From positions 62,001-126,000 of the forward strand of contig JWTM01000396.1 in NCBI GenBank assembly GCA_001749745.1: a stretch of 64,000 bases of DNA. The letters run 5' to 3'. Both the position numbers and the translations under genes were made by a program. The stretch is from Candidatus Marispirochaeta associata. Its GTDB lineage: Bacteria > Spirochaetota > Spirochaetia > JC444 > Marispirochaetaceae. Shown piece by piece: positions 44,784 to 53,663 of the stretch (position 1 is its first letter; every line of letters begins with the position of its first letter). The notes beneath the pieces were generated by a model, which had not been told where the DNA came from, did not search any database, and saw nothing but the letters and a program-made list of their open reading frames with translations.

Positions 44784-45655
44784 TAGAGTTCCACCTCCCG
44801 CTTCTGAGTAAATCGAACCTGCATGTACGAGAGGATGGCCACAAGTATAAAGAAGATCACCGCCTTGGCGGAGCCGATGCCGTAATTCTGGTAGAGGAAT
44901 GCCTCGTTATAGATATTGATGGCCAGGGACTCGGTCGACCCGTAGGGACCGCCGCCGGTGAGAGAGAAGATTAGGGCGAAGATGCGAAAGGAGTTGACCA
45001 GCACGATGAAGATGCTCACGGTGAAAGCCGGTACGATCAGGGGCAGCGTAATTTTCGTGAACTGGGTGAAGGCCGGTGCGCCGTCTATCTGAGCGGCCTC
45101 GAAGAGTTGGGCGTCGATGCTGTTCATCGAGGCGATGTAGATCAGCATCACGTAGCCGGCCTGCTGCCAGACGAAGACGATCAACACCGCCCAGAAGGCG
45201 GTATCCTCCCGGCCCAGCCAGGCGATCGATTCGAAGAGCCCCCCAAAGGAGGGAATCGCCTGGGAGAAGATAAACTGCCAGACGAAGCCCAGGATGATCC
45301 CGCCGATGACATTGGGCAGGACCAGGATTACTCGCAAGGTCGAATTCCAGCGGGTGCTCTGATGAAAGAGCACGGCATAGAACAATCCGATCAGATTGAC
45401 CAGGAGGCAGGCAGTCAGGGTAAAGCGCCCCGTGAAGGAGAAGGATTGGATAAAGCCCTCATCCTCAGTAGCGAGATGCAGGAAGTTGTCCAATCCCACG
45501 AAGTTCATCTTGGCGGAGATACCGTTCCAGTCGGTCATTGAGTAGTAGCCGCCGATAAAGAACGGGACCAGCACGAAGATTAGAAACACCGTATACGGGA
45601 AGATCGTAAACAGCCAGAAGCTGCCGTCGACCCGATTTCTCAAGCGCGAAGCCAA
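44783..45655 (-). CDS. ABC sugar permease, UgpA/MalF type
   Basis: A 290-residue permease with six or more hydrophobic segments and the EAA loop NSIDAQLFEAAQIDGAPAFTQFTKITLPL. The start codon is TTG 45655, 5 nt after GGAGGG. It is the partner of the MalG-type permease and binding protein. Confidence 0.92.
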   Translation of the reverse strand: MASRLRNRVDGSFWLFTIFPYTVFLIFVLVPFFIGGYYSMTDWNGISAKMNFVGLDNFLHLATEDEGFIQSFSFTGRFTLTACLLVNLIGLFYAVLFHQSTRWNSTLRVILVLPNVIGGIILGFVWQFIFSQAIPSFGGLFESIAWLGREDTAFWAVLIVFVWQQAGYVMLIYIASMNSIDAQLFEAAQIDGAPAFTQFTKITLPLIVPAFTVSIFIVLVNSFRIFALIFSLTGGGPYGSTESLAINIYNEAFLYQNYGIGSAKAVIFFILVAILSYMQVRFTQKREVEL

Positions 45656-45684
45656 AGGTTCCCTCCAAGGTTAGAGATAAAGCA

Positions 45685-45715
45685 GGGCGGGCGCCAGAAG
45701 CCCTGCCGCCCGCCC
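45685..45715 (-). promoter_or_regulatory. GC-rich hairpin between binding protein and permease genes
   Basis: GGGCGGGC (45685-45692) pairs with GCCCGCCC (45708-45715) across a 15-nt loop. A stem here is commonly used to allow more binding protein than permease, by stabilising or partly ending the mRNA. Confidence 0.5.
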
Positions 45716-45729
45716 AAGATACTACACAC

Positions 45730-46995
45730 TTACTTCAGCAGGGAACGCCAGGTCTCTTCAAGCTCGGCGAGGGTTTCGTCGTAGCTCGTCTTGCCGGCGA
45801 CATACTCCTGCAGGATGTCGGAGGCGCTCTGGGTATATCCTGCGGGCCAGAGGCCGAAGATCCAGGGGATGGTCTTGCCGTCCTTGGAGTAGGCCAGGAC
45901 GTCCGAGCTGATTCCACCGGCCAGTTCAATGTCGAAGTGGTCGTAGGCGGGAATCGAATTCAAGCTGGTCACCATCTGCTCCTGACCGGGGCCTTCGTTG
46001 AGGAGCCAGTTCAAGAAGGTCTTTGCCTCTTCCTTAACGGCGGAATCCTTGGAAACAACCCAGTACCAGGGAATCCCTACCGGGATGTTGCCGCTCTTAG
46101 CGGGATCATCTCCAAGGGCCAAGGGTACAAGCCCCATCTCGATATCGGGATTAGCGTCCAGGATGGCCGCCTCCTTCCAGTTTCCCTGCTGAATCATGGC
46201 CGCCTGCTCGCCGGCGAAGAGGGAGACCTGCATATGATGGTCTTCGGTTAGAGGCTCCTTGGCGCTGTTCTCCTTTACCAGATTGATCAGCCTCTCAAGA
46301 TTCTCGAAGTAAACATTGCCCTGCATGCTTTCGGTGCCCTTATTCAAGCCCTCAACAAAGGCCGCCGGATCGTCCTGCATGGCGAAGGGGACGTTTAATT
46401 GATGGTTGGAGATTACCCACCAGGTACCGTAGCCGGAGACGAAGGGGGTGATTCCCGCCGCATTCAGCTTGTCTACCGCCGTTTCGAGTTCGTCGAAGGT
46501 CTCGGGAACCTTATCGATACCGGCCTCCCGGAAGAGCTTCTTGTTGTAGATATAACCGTAGCCCTCGATCGAGGTGGGGAGTCCCATTAGCTTGCCGTCG
46601 TAATAGGCGCCCTCTTGAGCAACCGGCAGGAAGTGATCGACCACGTCCATAGACGAGAGATCCTCCAGGTACTCCTGCCAGACCTCGAAGTCCCCGGCGC
46701 CGGCGATCATGAAGATATCCGGCAGGGTGTTGGTGCGGGCCCGGGTGGCCAGGACCGGATGGTAGTCGACGCCGCCGCCGACGACCTCGACCTCGACGGT
46801 GATGTTGGGATAACTCTCGTTGAACTTGGCGATAACCGTGTTCATAGGTTCACCCCAGACCGATTTTCCGCTGATGAAGAGATTTATCGTCTTCTGCTCT
46901 TCAGTCGCGGCTTCCTCCTGCGCACCGGCGGCAAAGCTGGGGAGGAGGACAGTGAGAACCAGTAGAGTGACTAGAACTATTCGCTTCATATTCAC
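45730..46995 (-). CDS. ABC sugar-binding protein (family 1)
   Basis: A 421-residue periplasmic binding protein. The N-terminus MNMKRIVLVTLLVLTVLLPS with FAAGAQEEAATEE is a spirochaete-type signal sequence. Family 1 features: FNESYPNITVEVEVVGGGVDYHPVLATRA near 50, PDIFMIAGAGDFEVWQEYLEDL near 95, LPTSIEGYGYIYNKKLF near 138, and GNWKEAAILDANPDIEMGLVPLALGD near 275. Ligand is likely an oligosaccharide or sulfated sugar given the adjacent sulfatase, but that is inference. Confidence 0.93.
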   Translation of the reverse strand: MNMKRIVLVTLLVLTVLLPSFAAGAQEEAATEEQKTINLFISGKSVWGEPMNTVIAKFNESYPNITVEVEVVGGGVDYHPVLATRARTNTLPDIFMIAGAGDFEVWQEYLEDLSSMDVVDHFLPVAQEGAYYDGKLMGLPTSIEGYGYIYNKKLFREAGIDKVPETFDELETAVDKLNAAGITPFVSGYGTWWVISNHQLNVPFAMQDDPAAFVEGLNKGTESMQGNVYFENLERLINLVKENSAKEPLTEDHHMQVSLFAGEQAAMIQQGNWKEAAILDANPDIEMGLVPLALGDDPAKSGNIPVGIPWYWVVSKDSAVKEEAKTFLNWLLNEGPGQEQMVTSLNSIPAYDHFDIELAGGISSDVLAYSKDGKTIPWIFGLWPAGYTQSASDILQEYVAGKTSYDETLAELEETWRSLLK

Positions 46996-47017
46996 ACTCC
47001 TTTAGAAAAATATTATA

Positions 47018-48253
47018 TCAAACCGCCGGTTCGGATAGTGATCCGAGCCGAACGGGCTGACCGCTCTGTTGTATGGACCGCTGGGCCGCTATAACCATCT
47101 CGAGTGAACTATAGCCGTCCGCGGCTGAAGCTATCGGCTGTTTCCCGTCGTAGAAATCCCGGATCATCCGGATCAGATGACGGTCGGCGCCGAAATGACT
47201 CGTGTCGAACTCCTCCCCGCGGCAATCGATGGTCTCTACCCTCCTGCCGTACTCCGCGTGGAGGGTTACCGTGCCTTCGTGGCGATTGACGTTTATCTTA
47301 CCCTTCTCGCCGACAAGAAGCAGCTGTTCCTGATCCTTGGAATCGGGACCGAAAATCGAGAAAAAGAGGGATGCCTTGACTCCCGAGGGGTAGGCTATCG
47401 ATACTAGGGCGTGATCGTTGATCTCCGCTCCCGGTGCGTAGACGCAGGAGTCGATCCGGTCGATCTCGTTGTCGGCCTTCTTCCAGGAGTCGAACTGCAG
47501 CGCAAAACCGCCGTCGGATATCTTGTTCGCATCTCGTCGGTAGGGGCAGATCCGGTCGCAGACCCGACAGGACTCGGGGGCGCTCGGATCTACCGGAAAG
47601 ACGCTGCTCCGTCCGCCGATGGCGGTTAGAAAGGCCGGCTGCTCGCCGCTGATCCAGTTGAAGACGTCGAAGTGGTGGGAGCTCTTGTCGTTCAGGCTGC
47701 CGCCGGAGAGTTTGCGTTTCCGGTGCCAGGTCTGCAGGTAACGGCTGTAGGGGATAACCGAATTGATCTCCATCATCTGCAACGCGCCGATAACGCCGCT
47801 GTCCAAAAGCTCCTTGGCCTTCATCCAGGCCGTCTCGTAGCGGCGAGTAAAACCCATGATCAAGGGATTCTTCTCTGCGGCAGCCGCAATCGCCGCCGCG
47901 TCTTCCAGGCTTACGGCGATCGGCTTATCAAGATAGACCTTCTTGCCGGCTTTGAGGGCCTCAATCGCGGGATTCCGGTGCTGATTGGTAAAGTTGGTAA
48001 CGAGGATTATCCGGCACTCCTCATCGGCCAACATCTCCCGGTACTCATCGTAGATTAGCACCTCGCGCGCGTTTCCCGCCTCGGCATAGAGATGTTCCAG
48101 ATACTCTTTCGATTCCTCCGAACGGCTTCTTAAAATATCGTGGACGCCGCGAACGACCAGGCCGGTTTCACCATAGAGAGCGCATATCGCTTGTCCCAGG
48201 CAGTAGACTCCGCGTATCCCAGCACCGATGATTCCGACTCCGATCTCTTGCAT
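47018..48253 (-). CDS. Gfo/Idh/MocA-type oxidoreductase with Cys-rich insert
   Basis: A 411-residue NAD(P)-dependent sugar oxidoreductase. Rossmann start GVGIIGAGIRGVYCLG, catalytic DKPIAVSLEDA (K/P) near 103, and the C-terminal beta-domain DDH-like LNDKSSHHFDVFNW. A segment near 232-247 reads ESCRVCDRICPYRRDA, four residues short of a C-x2-C-x3-C, a feature seen in some members of this family (CPYSA motif) and probably a metal or structural site. It is the first gene of the operon with the binding protein, 22 bp upstream of it, and divergent from the LysR gene. Substrate unknown. Confidence 0.88.
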   Translation of the reverse strand: MQEIGVGIIGAGIRGVYCLGQAICALYGETGLVVRGVHDILRSRSEESKEYLEHLYAEAGNAREVLIYDEYREMLADEECRIILVTNFTNQHRNPAIEALKAGKKVYLDKPIAVSLEDAAAIAAAAEKNPLIMGFTRRYETAWMKAKELLDSGVIGALQMMEINSVIPYSRYLQTWHRKRKLSGGSLNDKSSHHFDVFNWISGEQPAFLTAIGGRSSVFPVDPSAPESCRVCDRICPYRRDANKISDGGFALQFDSWKKADNEIDRIDSCVYAPGAEINDHALVSIAYPSGVKASLFFSIFGPDSKDQEQLLLVGEKGKINVNRHEGTVTLHAEYGRRVETIDCRGEEFDTSHFGADRHLIRMIRDFYDGKQPIASAADGYSSLEMVIAAQRSIQQSGQPVRLGSLSEPAV

Positions 48254-48310
48254 GGATCTATATTATCAGCCGGTGCTTGAAGGCGCTAATATTAATAAGC
48301 TATACAGGGT

Positions 48311-48330
48311 ATAACCAAAGGTTATATAAT
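48311..48330. promoter_or_regulatory. LysR-type box with -10 of the lysR gene
   Basis: ATAACC-AAA-GGTTAT (48311-48325) is a perfect dyad with the T-N11-A spacing of LysR-type sites. It lies 10 bp before the lysR start and 57 bp before the Gfo/Idh start, the usual place for control of both divergent genes. A TATAAT (48325-48330) overlapping the dyad end is 5 nt before the lysR ATG. Confidence 0.55.
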
Positions 48331-48335
48331 AGACT

Positions 48336-49253
48336 ATGTTCTATAACCTGCTCCATTTCAAAAAGGTGGTCGAGGCGGGGAGTATCAGCCGGGCCAGTCA
48401 ACTGCTCTTCATCAGCCAGCCGGCGCTCTCGAAGTCGATCAAGACCCTGGAGTGCTACTATGGAGTGGAGCTTCTGGAACGCCTCCATCAGGGAACCAAG
48501 CCGACCGCCTACGGTGATCTCCTCTACCAGACCGCCTGTGATATGGAACGCTCCTTCCTGGAGAGTTTGAATAAGATTCAGGATGAAAAGCTGAAACATC
48601 TCTCCGGAGCCGATCCGCAGGAGGTACGGATCGGTTGCAGCATGATCTGGAACGACTTCCTCTTTCCGGACGTGATGAAGAGCATGGAGCGACCGGAGAA
48701 TCTGATCATCAATATCACCAGCGATACCTCGGAGAATCTGCTGAACGACTTGGTTAAGAAAAACCGCTACGACTTCGTCCTCTGCAGGATTATCGAGGGC
48801 AAAAGGTTCGACTCCCTCTCCTCTCTTCCCTTGTTGAAGAGTCAGGCGGCGATCTTTATCGATGATCATAATCCTATCTTCTCGGAAGGGATCGATACCG
48901 AAAGGCTTCATCAACTGAAATGGGTCAAGCTCCGTAATCTGCCGGTTCTGAAACGTAGAGACCTGACTCCCGAGGGGTTGGCGCTTATCCCGGAGGATTT
49001 TCTACCGCCCACAATCTCCTTTGAGGTGGAGGATCTGATGGCAGCCATCCAGCTCCTGAGGAATAACTACATCATTCTCCTGCCCCTGGCGCTGGCGGGC
49101 TTATTGGAGAAGTACAATATAAAGCCCCTGCCGTTCTCCAAGGACATGACCAAGGAGTACTGGCTGGGGCTGGTGTATCAGAAACAGGATCATCTCCCGC
49201 TCTACATCGATAATCTGATGAACCGGATACGCCTGTTTTTTAGTTATAAATAG
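48336..49253 (+). CDS. LysR-type transcriptional regulator
   Basis: A 305-residue regulator. The winged helix-turn-helix is at residues 5-60 (FKKVVEAGSISRASQLLFISQPALSKSIKTLE), followed by the two-lobed effector-binding domain. It is divergent from the sugar operon, 82 bp away, and a T-N11-A dyad lies between them, so it probably controls that operon and itself. There is no Shine-Dalgarno, and the -10 is 5 nt from the ATG. Confidence 0.92.
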   Translation: MFYNLLHFKKVVEAGSISRASQLLFISQPALSKSIKTLECYYGVELLERLHQGTKPTAYGDLLYQTACDMERSFLESLNKIQDEKLKHLSGADPQEVRIGCSMIWNDFLFPDVMKSMERPENLIINITSDTSENLLNDLVKKNRYDFVLCRIIEGKRFDSLSSLPLLKSQAAIFIDDHNPIFSEGIDTERLHQLKWVKLRNLPVLKRRDLTPEGLALIPEDFLPPTISFEVEDLMAAIQLLRNNYIILLPLALAGLLEKYNIKPLPFSKDMTKEYWLGLVYQKQDHLPLYIDNLMNRIRLFFSYK

Positions 49254-49272
49254 ACCCCCATCCTTCCGATGG

Positions 49273-52200
49273 TTAACTATCCAGGGAGGTACACAAAGGA
49301 TCGGCGCCCAAGGTGCCGACCAGAGCGGCCAGGTAATCCTTGGACTCCACCTTCTTGAGCTCGGTACGGCATGCCTCGAGGCGGGCTGGTATCCCCAGTT
49401 CGAGGGCTTCCTCTTTCTCGTGCGGATTCTCCACGAAGCTTTGCAGGTAAGCGATACTCTCTTTCAGGCTCGTGACGGTTTTCTGCTGGTAGAGCTCCAA
49501 GCGGGCCTTGTACCAGTCGCTCTTCAGCACCTCGTCGCGTTCAAAGAGCTTGCGGATATCCGGATGATTCGCATCCTTGCCCTCATAATGGCCCTCGGCC
49601 ATGATGTGGATTATAGCCTTCAACGGAGGAATCGCCGCGTTGACGCTGCCGTCGGCCAGATAGGCCTTGGCTACCTTCTCTTGCGCCTCGCAGATATTCT
49701 TGATTCCGTCCACGTAGTCATCCATGGATTGTAGCTCGGGTTTCAGCATCCGGTCATCGAAGACGATCTCGGGACTGTCGAACATTCTGCCTAAGAAGTG
49801 AGTGGTAAACTCCCGGGTAATGCGATAGCCTAGGCGGCTGCCCAGAATCTTTTCACCCTGGTAGTCGAAGTCTTCTACCTTCTCGAGGTAGCCGCTTTCG
49901 ATCATCCCTTGCGGATTTCGCTCGTCTTCCCGCAAGCGGCTCCATAATTCCGGGATCAGCAAACTAACGTCATGGTCCATCCGGTACTCGGTACCGATAT
50001 ATCCGGCGGCCGATGAGAAGCCGTTGTATCCGGTCAGGATGAAACTGAGCAGAGCGTTGTTCAGGTCCGAGGTGGGGACCAGTGCATTGAATGGCCCCTT
50101 GGTGAGGGCGCCTTCTGAGCCTGCTCCGGTGGTGGAGGGCGATTTCCCCGTAAGGCTGCAGACGAAGTCCATAAAGAGTTCGGGCAGCTCCTGGTAATGT
50201 ATGGGGCCGTAGACCGCCAAGGGACGGATGCCCGCCTCGTGATCCGCCGGATTATTGCGGCGACCGGGAAGGACGGCGTTGACCGGCAGATAGACGGGCT
50301 TATCCGCAGGAACCTTACGATAGAGACGGGTCCCGATCTCGGCCAGATATACCATCTTCGGATCTACCAGGTCCGGGCGCACCTGCAGGTAGCGGGGATT
50401 CTTCGTCGGCTTGCCGTCGACTATTCTCGGATGCGAGGAAGAGATGAAGTAGTCTCCCGTATACTGATCGGCAACGAAGCGAATCGTATCCTGCATCGGC
50501 TGGGTGTACTGGTAAAAAGGAATAGTGTTTTCGATCAACTCCTGGGCCTGGCGCTTCTCCAGTGGTTCGAAGTTGGAGATGAAGTTCCCCTCGGAAGCCA
50601 GATCCGCCTCCGCCTGTTTGTCGTATCCGCGATGGACGGCCTCATCCGGACGCTGAAAAAACCTCGATTCACAGTTGTTAATAATCTTGACCGAGGGATT
50701 CGAATAGTTCGGATCCAGGTTTTTCAATTGGTTCGCAGGCACAACCACCGACGCGGAGATGTCGTCCTCCCAGCAGACCTTGTCGGCGGGCATAAAATCC
50801 TGTCTGAGCTTGTAGGTCCAGCCGCTGCCGTCGTCCTGCATACCGACCCGGAGGTAGGCGCCCTGAATCGGTCGACCCATGTACTTGAACTGATTGCCCG
50901 GAGAGCCGTTGATGATATCGACGCTGAATTTATCCTTCCAGTTGTCGCCCCATTCCGGCTGATAGAAGCGCTTGATGGTGTAGACCAGGGATTTAATATA
51001 GTTGGGGATCGACCGCAGCCAGTCGTTGAACTCGTCGGTGCAGTCCTCGGTCGGCGTCAGAAGCTTGATTACCGAGCCTAGGGAGCGCTCGGTGCTCAGG
51101 ATGGGGCGGGAAACGTGATTCTTCCCTCCCGGAGCCATGCCCGGTTTGAAGCGGGTGCCGTAGTCCTTGTTGATGATCTCTTCGACCGCTTGCATATCCT
51201 TGTCGTAGTCGGTGATAAAGACCGGACCGAACTGGATCGCATCCCAGAGGGACTTGGAGATCTCCGACTTTCCGCCCCCGGAGACGGTGCAGGGTTTGTG
51301 ACAGAGGGTTCCCTCTGCATTGGTTCCCACCAGTCGCCAGGCCGGCGTCTGCGGGTGTTTCTCCATGCGCACCTTGTATCCGGTAGGATTCAGGTAGGTA
51401 TACTCAGGCAATACCCGCAGGCTCTGCTCCTTGCCGTCCTTGGTCCACTTCGCCATCTGGCTTTCAAGATCGATGGTCGCATCCTCAGGCAGGTAGACAA
51501 TGGTCGGGTAGTTCTTGTCTACCCCATAGCCTTCCGGTTTCATCTCCACCTTGTCTCCCAGGATAGAAGGCAGGTTCTTGATACTGTGCCCCTGGGAGTT
51601 CAGGTTACTGTCGGGAACGAAATTGGTTCCCAGGTTGTAGCTGGGAAAAGCGATGGCTCCGCCGGCATGCTCCTCTTCGGTCAAGCCGAGAAGGTTAGCT
51701 GAGTAGCCGATCTGGGTTTTGACCTCTTTCTTGGAGTAACCGAAATAGTTGTCCGCAATAAGGGTGATCATTACTCCCCGTTCATCGCGGCAGGTTATCT
51801 TGAAGGGCGTACCGTCGTTGTAACGCTCGGTGGCGTTCTTCCAGCACATCCCATCGGCCCGTTGACGGTCGGTGGCGTCTTCATACTTGGGCAGTCCCAG
51901 TTCCTTCTTGGTTGCGTAGATCAGATGCGGGGCCAGGATGATACAGCCCGTGTGGCCGGTCCAATGCTCGGGATCCAATGCGGCGTCGTTGGCCGGCAGG
52001 CTCGGGTCGCCGGCGTTGCCGAAGATAGATTCGACGAAATCCAGGTTGGCGACCAGGTTACCGGGGGCAAAGAAGCGGATTTCCAGGCGCTTTTCCGGGG
52101 TGAAGCCGGGAACCTCGGGACAAACCAGCGGTCGCAAGAGCAGGGAGACGAAGGTCTCGGCGTGATCCTCCTGCGATGCGGTGAAGGGCAGCTTCAAGAG

Positions 52201-52740
52201 CTCCTTCGGCGGATTAATAGCCGATTTCAGGAGTCCGAGGAAGGCCTGTCTGGGGACCGATTTTTTATCGAAGGGGATGGGCAATCCTCCTTCGGCAATG
52301 TGAAACGAGCCCTTGGTGGTGCGTCGGTCATTCTTGGGATTATGCAGAACCCCCTGTTTGATCCGGTAGCTGGTTATGATATCGGTGTAGAAATCATCCT
52401 TATCTGCAGGGAGAGACATCTCCCGCGCTAGACCGTAGCGGTCCAACTCGAAGGTATTGCTCGGCACCTTGATCTGGCTGAGATCGAAATCCTTGAAGTA
52501 GTCCTCGATAAAGCGCTGAATCCGGCGATCTGCGGGGCAGTGATGATTGGCAAGAAGACGATTCTTCTCCCGGAAGCTTTCGATCAGATCATGGGCTATC
52601 TCCAGATCCTTATGTTCACACTTCTCGAAGTGGGGAAGTCCATGGGTCGCAAGTTTAAGATTTATATAGCGTATTCGTCTCTCGCGCGCTTTGGGATCGG
52701 TCAATACAGATCCGATGCCTACATCCGGTTTGATACTCAA
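49273..52740 (-). CDS. PPi-dependent phosphoenolpyruvate carboxykinase
   Basis: A 1155-residue protein matching the pyrophosphate-dependent PEP carboxykinase described from Propionibacterium freudenreichii and Entamoeba, as I recall it: the segments VLHNPKNDRRTTKGSFHI, NLDFVESIFGNAGDPSLPANDAALDP, FGYSKKEVKTQIGYSANLLGL, GKSPSTTGAGSEGALTKGPFNA and SMLIPEL/ISLLIPELWSRL-type stretches. These enzymes interconvert PEP, Pi and CO2 with oxaloacetate and PPi, without nucleotide, which fits a PPi-using fermentative metabolism. The start is TTG 52740, 6 nt after AGGAGG. It is a single gene divergent from a two-component system. Assignment rests on recalled family sequence, not on a search. Confidence 0.82.
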   Translation of the reverse strand: MSIKPDVGIGSVLTDPKARERRIRYINLKLATHGLPHFEKCEHKDLEIAHDLIESFREKNRLLANHHCPADRRIQRFIEDYFKDFDLSQIKVPSNTFELDRYGLAREMSLPADKDDFYTDIITSYRIKQGVLHNPKNDRRTTKGSFHIAEGGLPIPFDKKSVPRQAFLGLLKSAINPPKELLKLPFTASQEDHAETFVSLLLRPLVCPEVPGFTPEKRLEIRFFAPGNLVANLDFVESIFGNAGDPSLPANDAALDPEHWTGHTGCIILAPHLIYATKKELGLPKYEDATDRQRADGMCWKNATERYNDGTPFKITCRDERGVMITLIADNYFGYSKKEVKTQIGYSANLLGLTEEEHAGGAIAFPSYNLGTNFVPDSNLNSQGHSIKNLPSILGDKVEMKPEGYGVDKNYPTIVYLPEDATIDLESQMAKWTKDGKEQSLRVLPEYTYLNPTGYKVRMEKHPQTPAWRLVGTNAEGTLCHKPCTVSGGGKSEISKSLWDAIQFGPVFITDYDKDMQAVEEIINKDYGTRFKPGMAPGGKNHVSRPILSTERSLGSVIKLLTPTEDCTDEFNDWLRSIPNYIKSLVYTIKRFYQPEWGDNWKDKFSVDIINGSPGNQFKYMGRPIQGAYLRVGMQDDGSGWTYKLRQDFMPADKVCWEDDISASVVVPANQLKNLDPNYSNPSVKIINNCESRFFQRPDEAVHRGYDKQAEADLASEGNFISNFEPLEKRQAQELIENTIPFYQYTQPMQDTIRFVADQYTGDYFISSSHPRIVDGKPTKNPRYLQVRPDLVDPKMVYLAEIGTRLYRKVPADKPVYLPVNAVLPGRRNNPADHEAGIRPLAVYGPIHYQELPELFMDFVCSLTGKSPSTTGAGSEGALTKGPFNALVPTSDLNNALLSFILTGYNGFSSAAGYIGTEYRMDHDVSLLIPELWSRLREDERNPQGMIESGYLEKVEDFDYQGEKILGSRLGYRITREFTTHFLGRMFDSPEIVFDDRMLKPELQSMDDYVDGIKNICEAQEKVAKAYLADGSVNAAIPPLKAIIHIMAEGHYEGKDANHPDIRKLFERDEVLKSDWYKARLELYQQKTVTSLKESIAYLQSFVENPHEKEEALELGIPARLEACRTELKKVESKDYLAALVGTLGADPLCTSLDS

Positions 52741-52934
52741 TTGTGCCCTCCTAAGATTCTGCGGCTGTCACTCTTTTCGTAGGATTTTCCGTAGGAGTTT
52801 CCCATGAAACCGGGCTGAAATGCAAGAGAATAGGAGTATGATGGTTAGGATTACCACTGAGAGCGACCGGAGATCTATCAATTGACTTCTTCTACTACCG
52901 GAGTACATCTTAGGCAGAAGGTCCGGGAGTTGAG

Positions 52935-53663
52935 ATGGAGAGGTCGTTTCAAAAGGTTCTTATTATTGAGGATGATCGGGAAATCGCCGCTGTGGTTGCT
53001 CTGAACCTGAGCGACCTGGGATTGGAACCGGTTCACGCATATAACGGGCGGGAGGGGCTGAGACTGGCCCGCAAGGATTTCTACGATCTCATTATCCTGG
53101 ATCTGATGCTGCCGGAGATGGATGGAATGTCGGTCTGTTCGGAGATCCGAAGGGATGATCCGCACACACCTATCATGATGCTGACGGCCAAATCAGAAGA
53201 GATAGACCGCGTTCTTGGACTGGAGCTGGGAGCCGACGACTACCTGACCAAACCCTTCAGCATTCGCGAACTGACCGCTCGAGTCAAAGCGCTGCTAAGG
53301 CGGTCCCGGATCAACCGGAGCGAAGAGACGAAGGATCTGCCTTCCGAGTTGTACCGGATTTGCGATCTGGAGGTGGATCTTACCAAACATCGGGCCAATC
53401 TAAAGCGGGAGCCCCTGGACCTGACCATAAAGGAGTTTGAACTCCTCTCGGTATTCATCCGTAATCCGGGCCGGGCCTATAGTAGGGCGGAATTGTTGAG
53501 ACTGGTTTGGGGCTACGACTTCGAAGGCTACGAACACACGGTCAATACCCATATCAACCGCCTGAGAAACAAGATCGAGGAGGACCCGGGCCATCCTAAG
53601 TACCTGCAGACTGTCTGGGGCTTGGGCTACCGTTTCGCCGAGGCGGAGGAGGTGAACGAGTGA
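52935..53663 (+). CDS. OmpR/PhoB-type response regulator
   Basis: A 242-residue regulator. Receiver: acidic pair in IIEDDREI, Asp in DLIILDLMLPEMDG, Lys in DYLTKPFS. The winged-helix DNA-binding domain occupies the C-terminal 100 residues (LTIKEFELLSVFIRNPGRAYSRAELLRLVWGYDFEGYEHTVNTHINRLR). It overlaps the kinase by 4 bp. A pair of 11-bp-spaced TTTTGTGA repeats before the downstream trx gene are a plausible binding site. Confidence 0.94.
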   Translation: MERSFQKVLIIEDDREIAAVVALNLSDLGLEPVHAYNGREGLRLARKDFYDLIILDLMLPEMDGMSVCSEIRRDDPHTPIMMLTAKSEEIDRVLGLELGADDYLTKPFSIRELTARVKALLRRSRINRSEETKDLPSELYRICDLEVDLTKHRANLKREPLDLTIKEFELLSVFIRNPGRAYSRAELLRLVWGYDFEGYEHTVNTHINRLRNKIEEDPGHPKYLQTVWGLGYRFAEAEEVNE

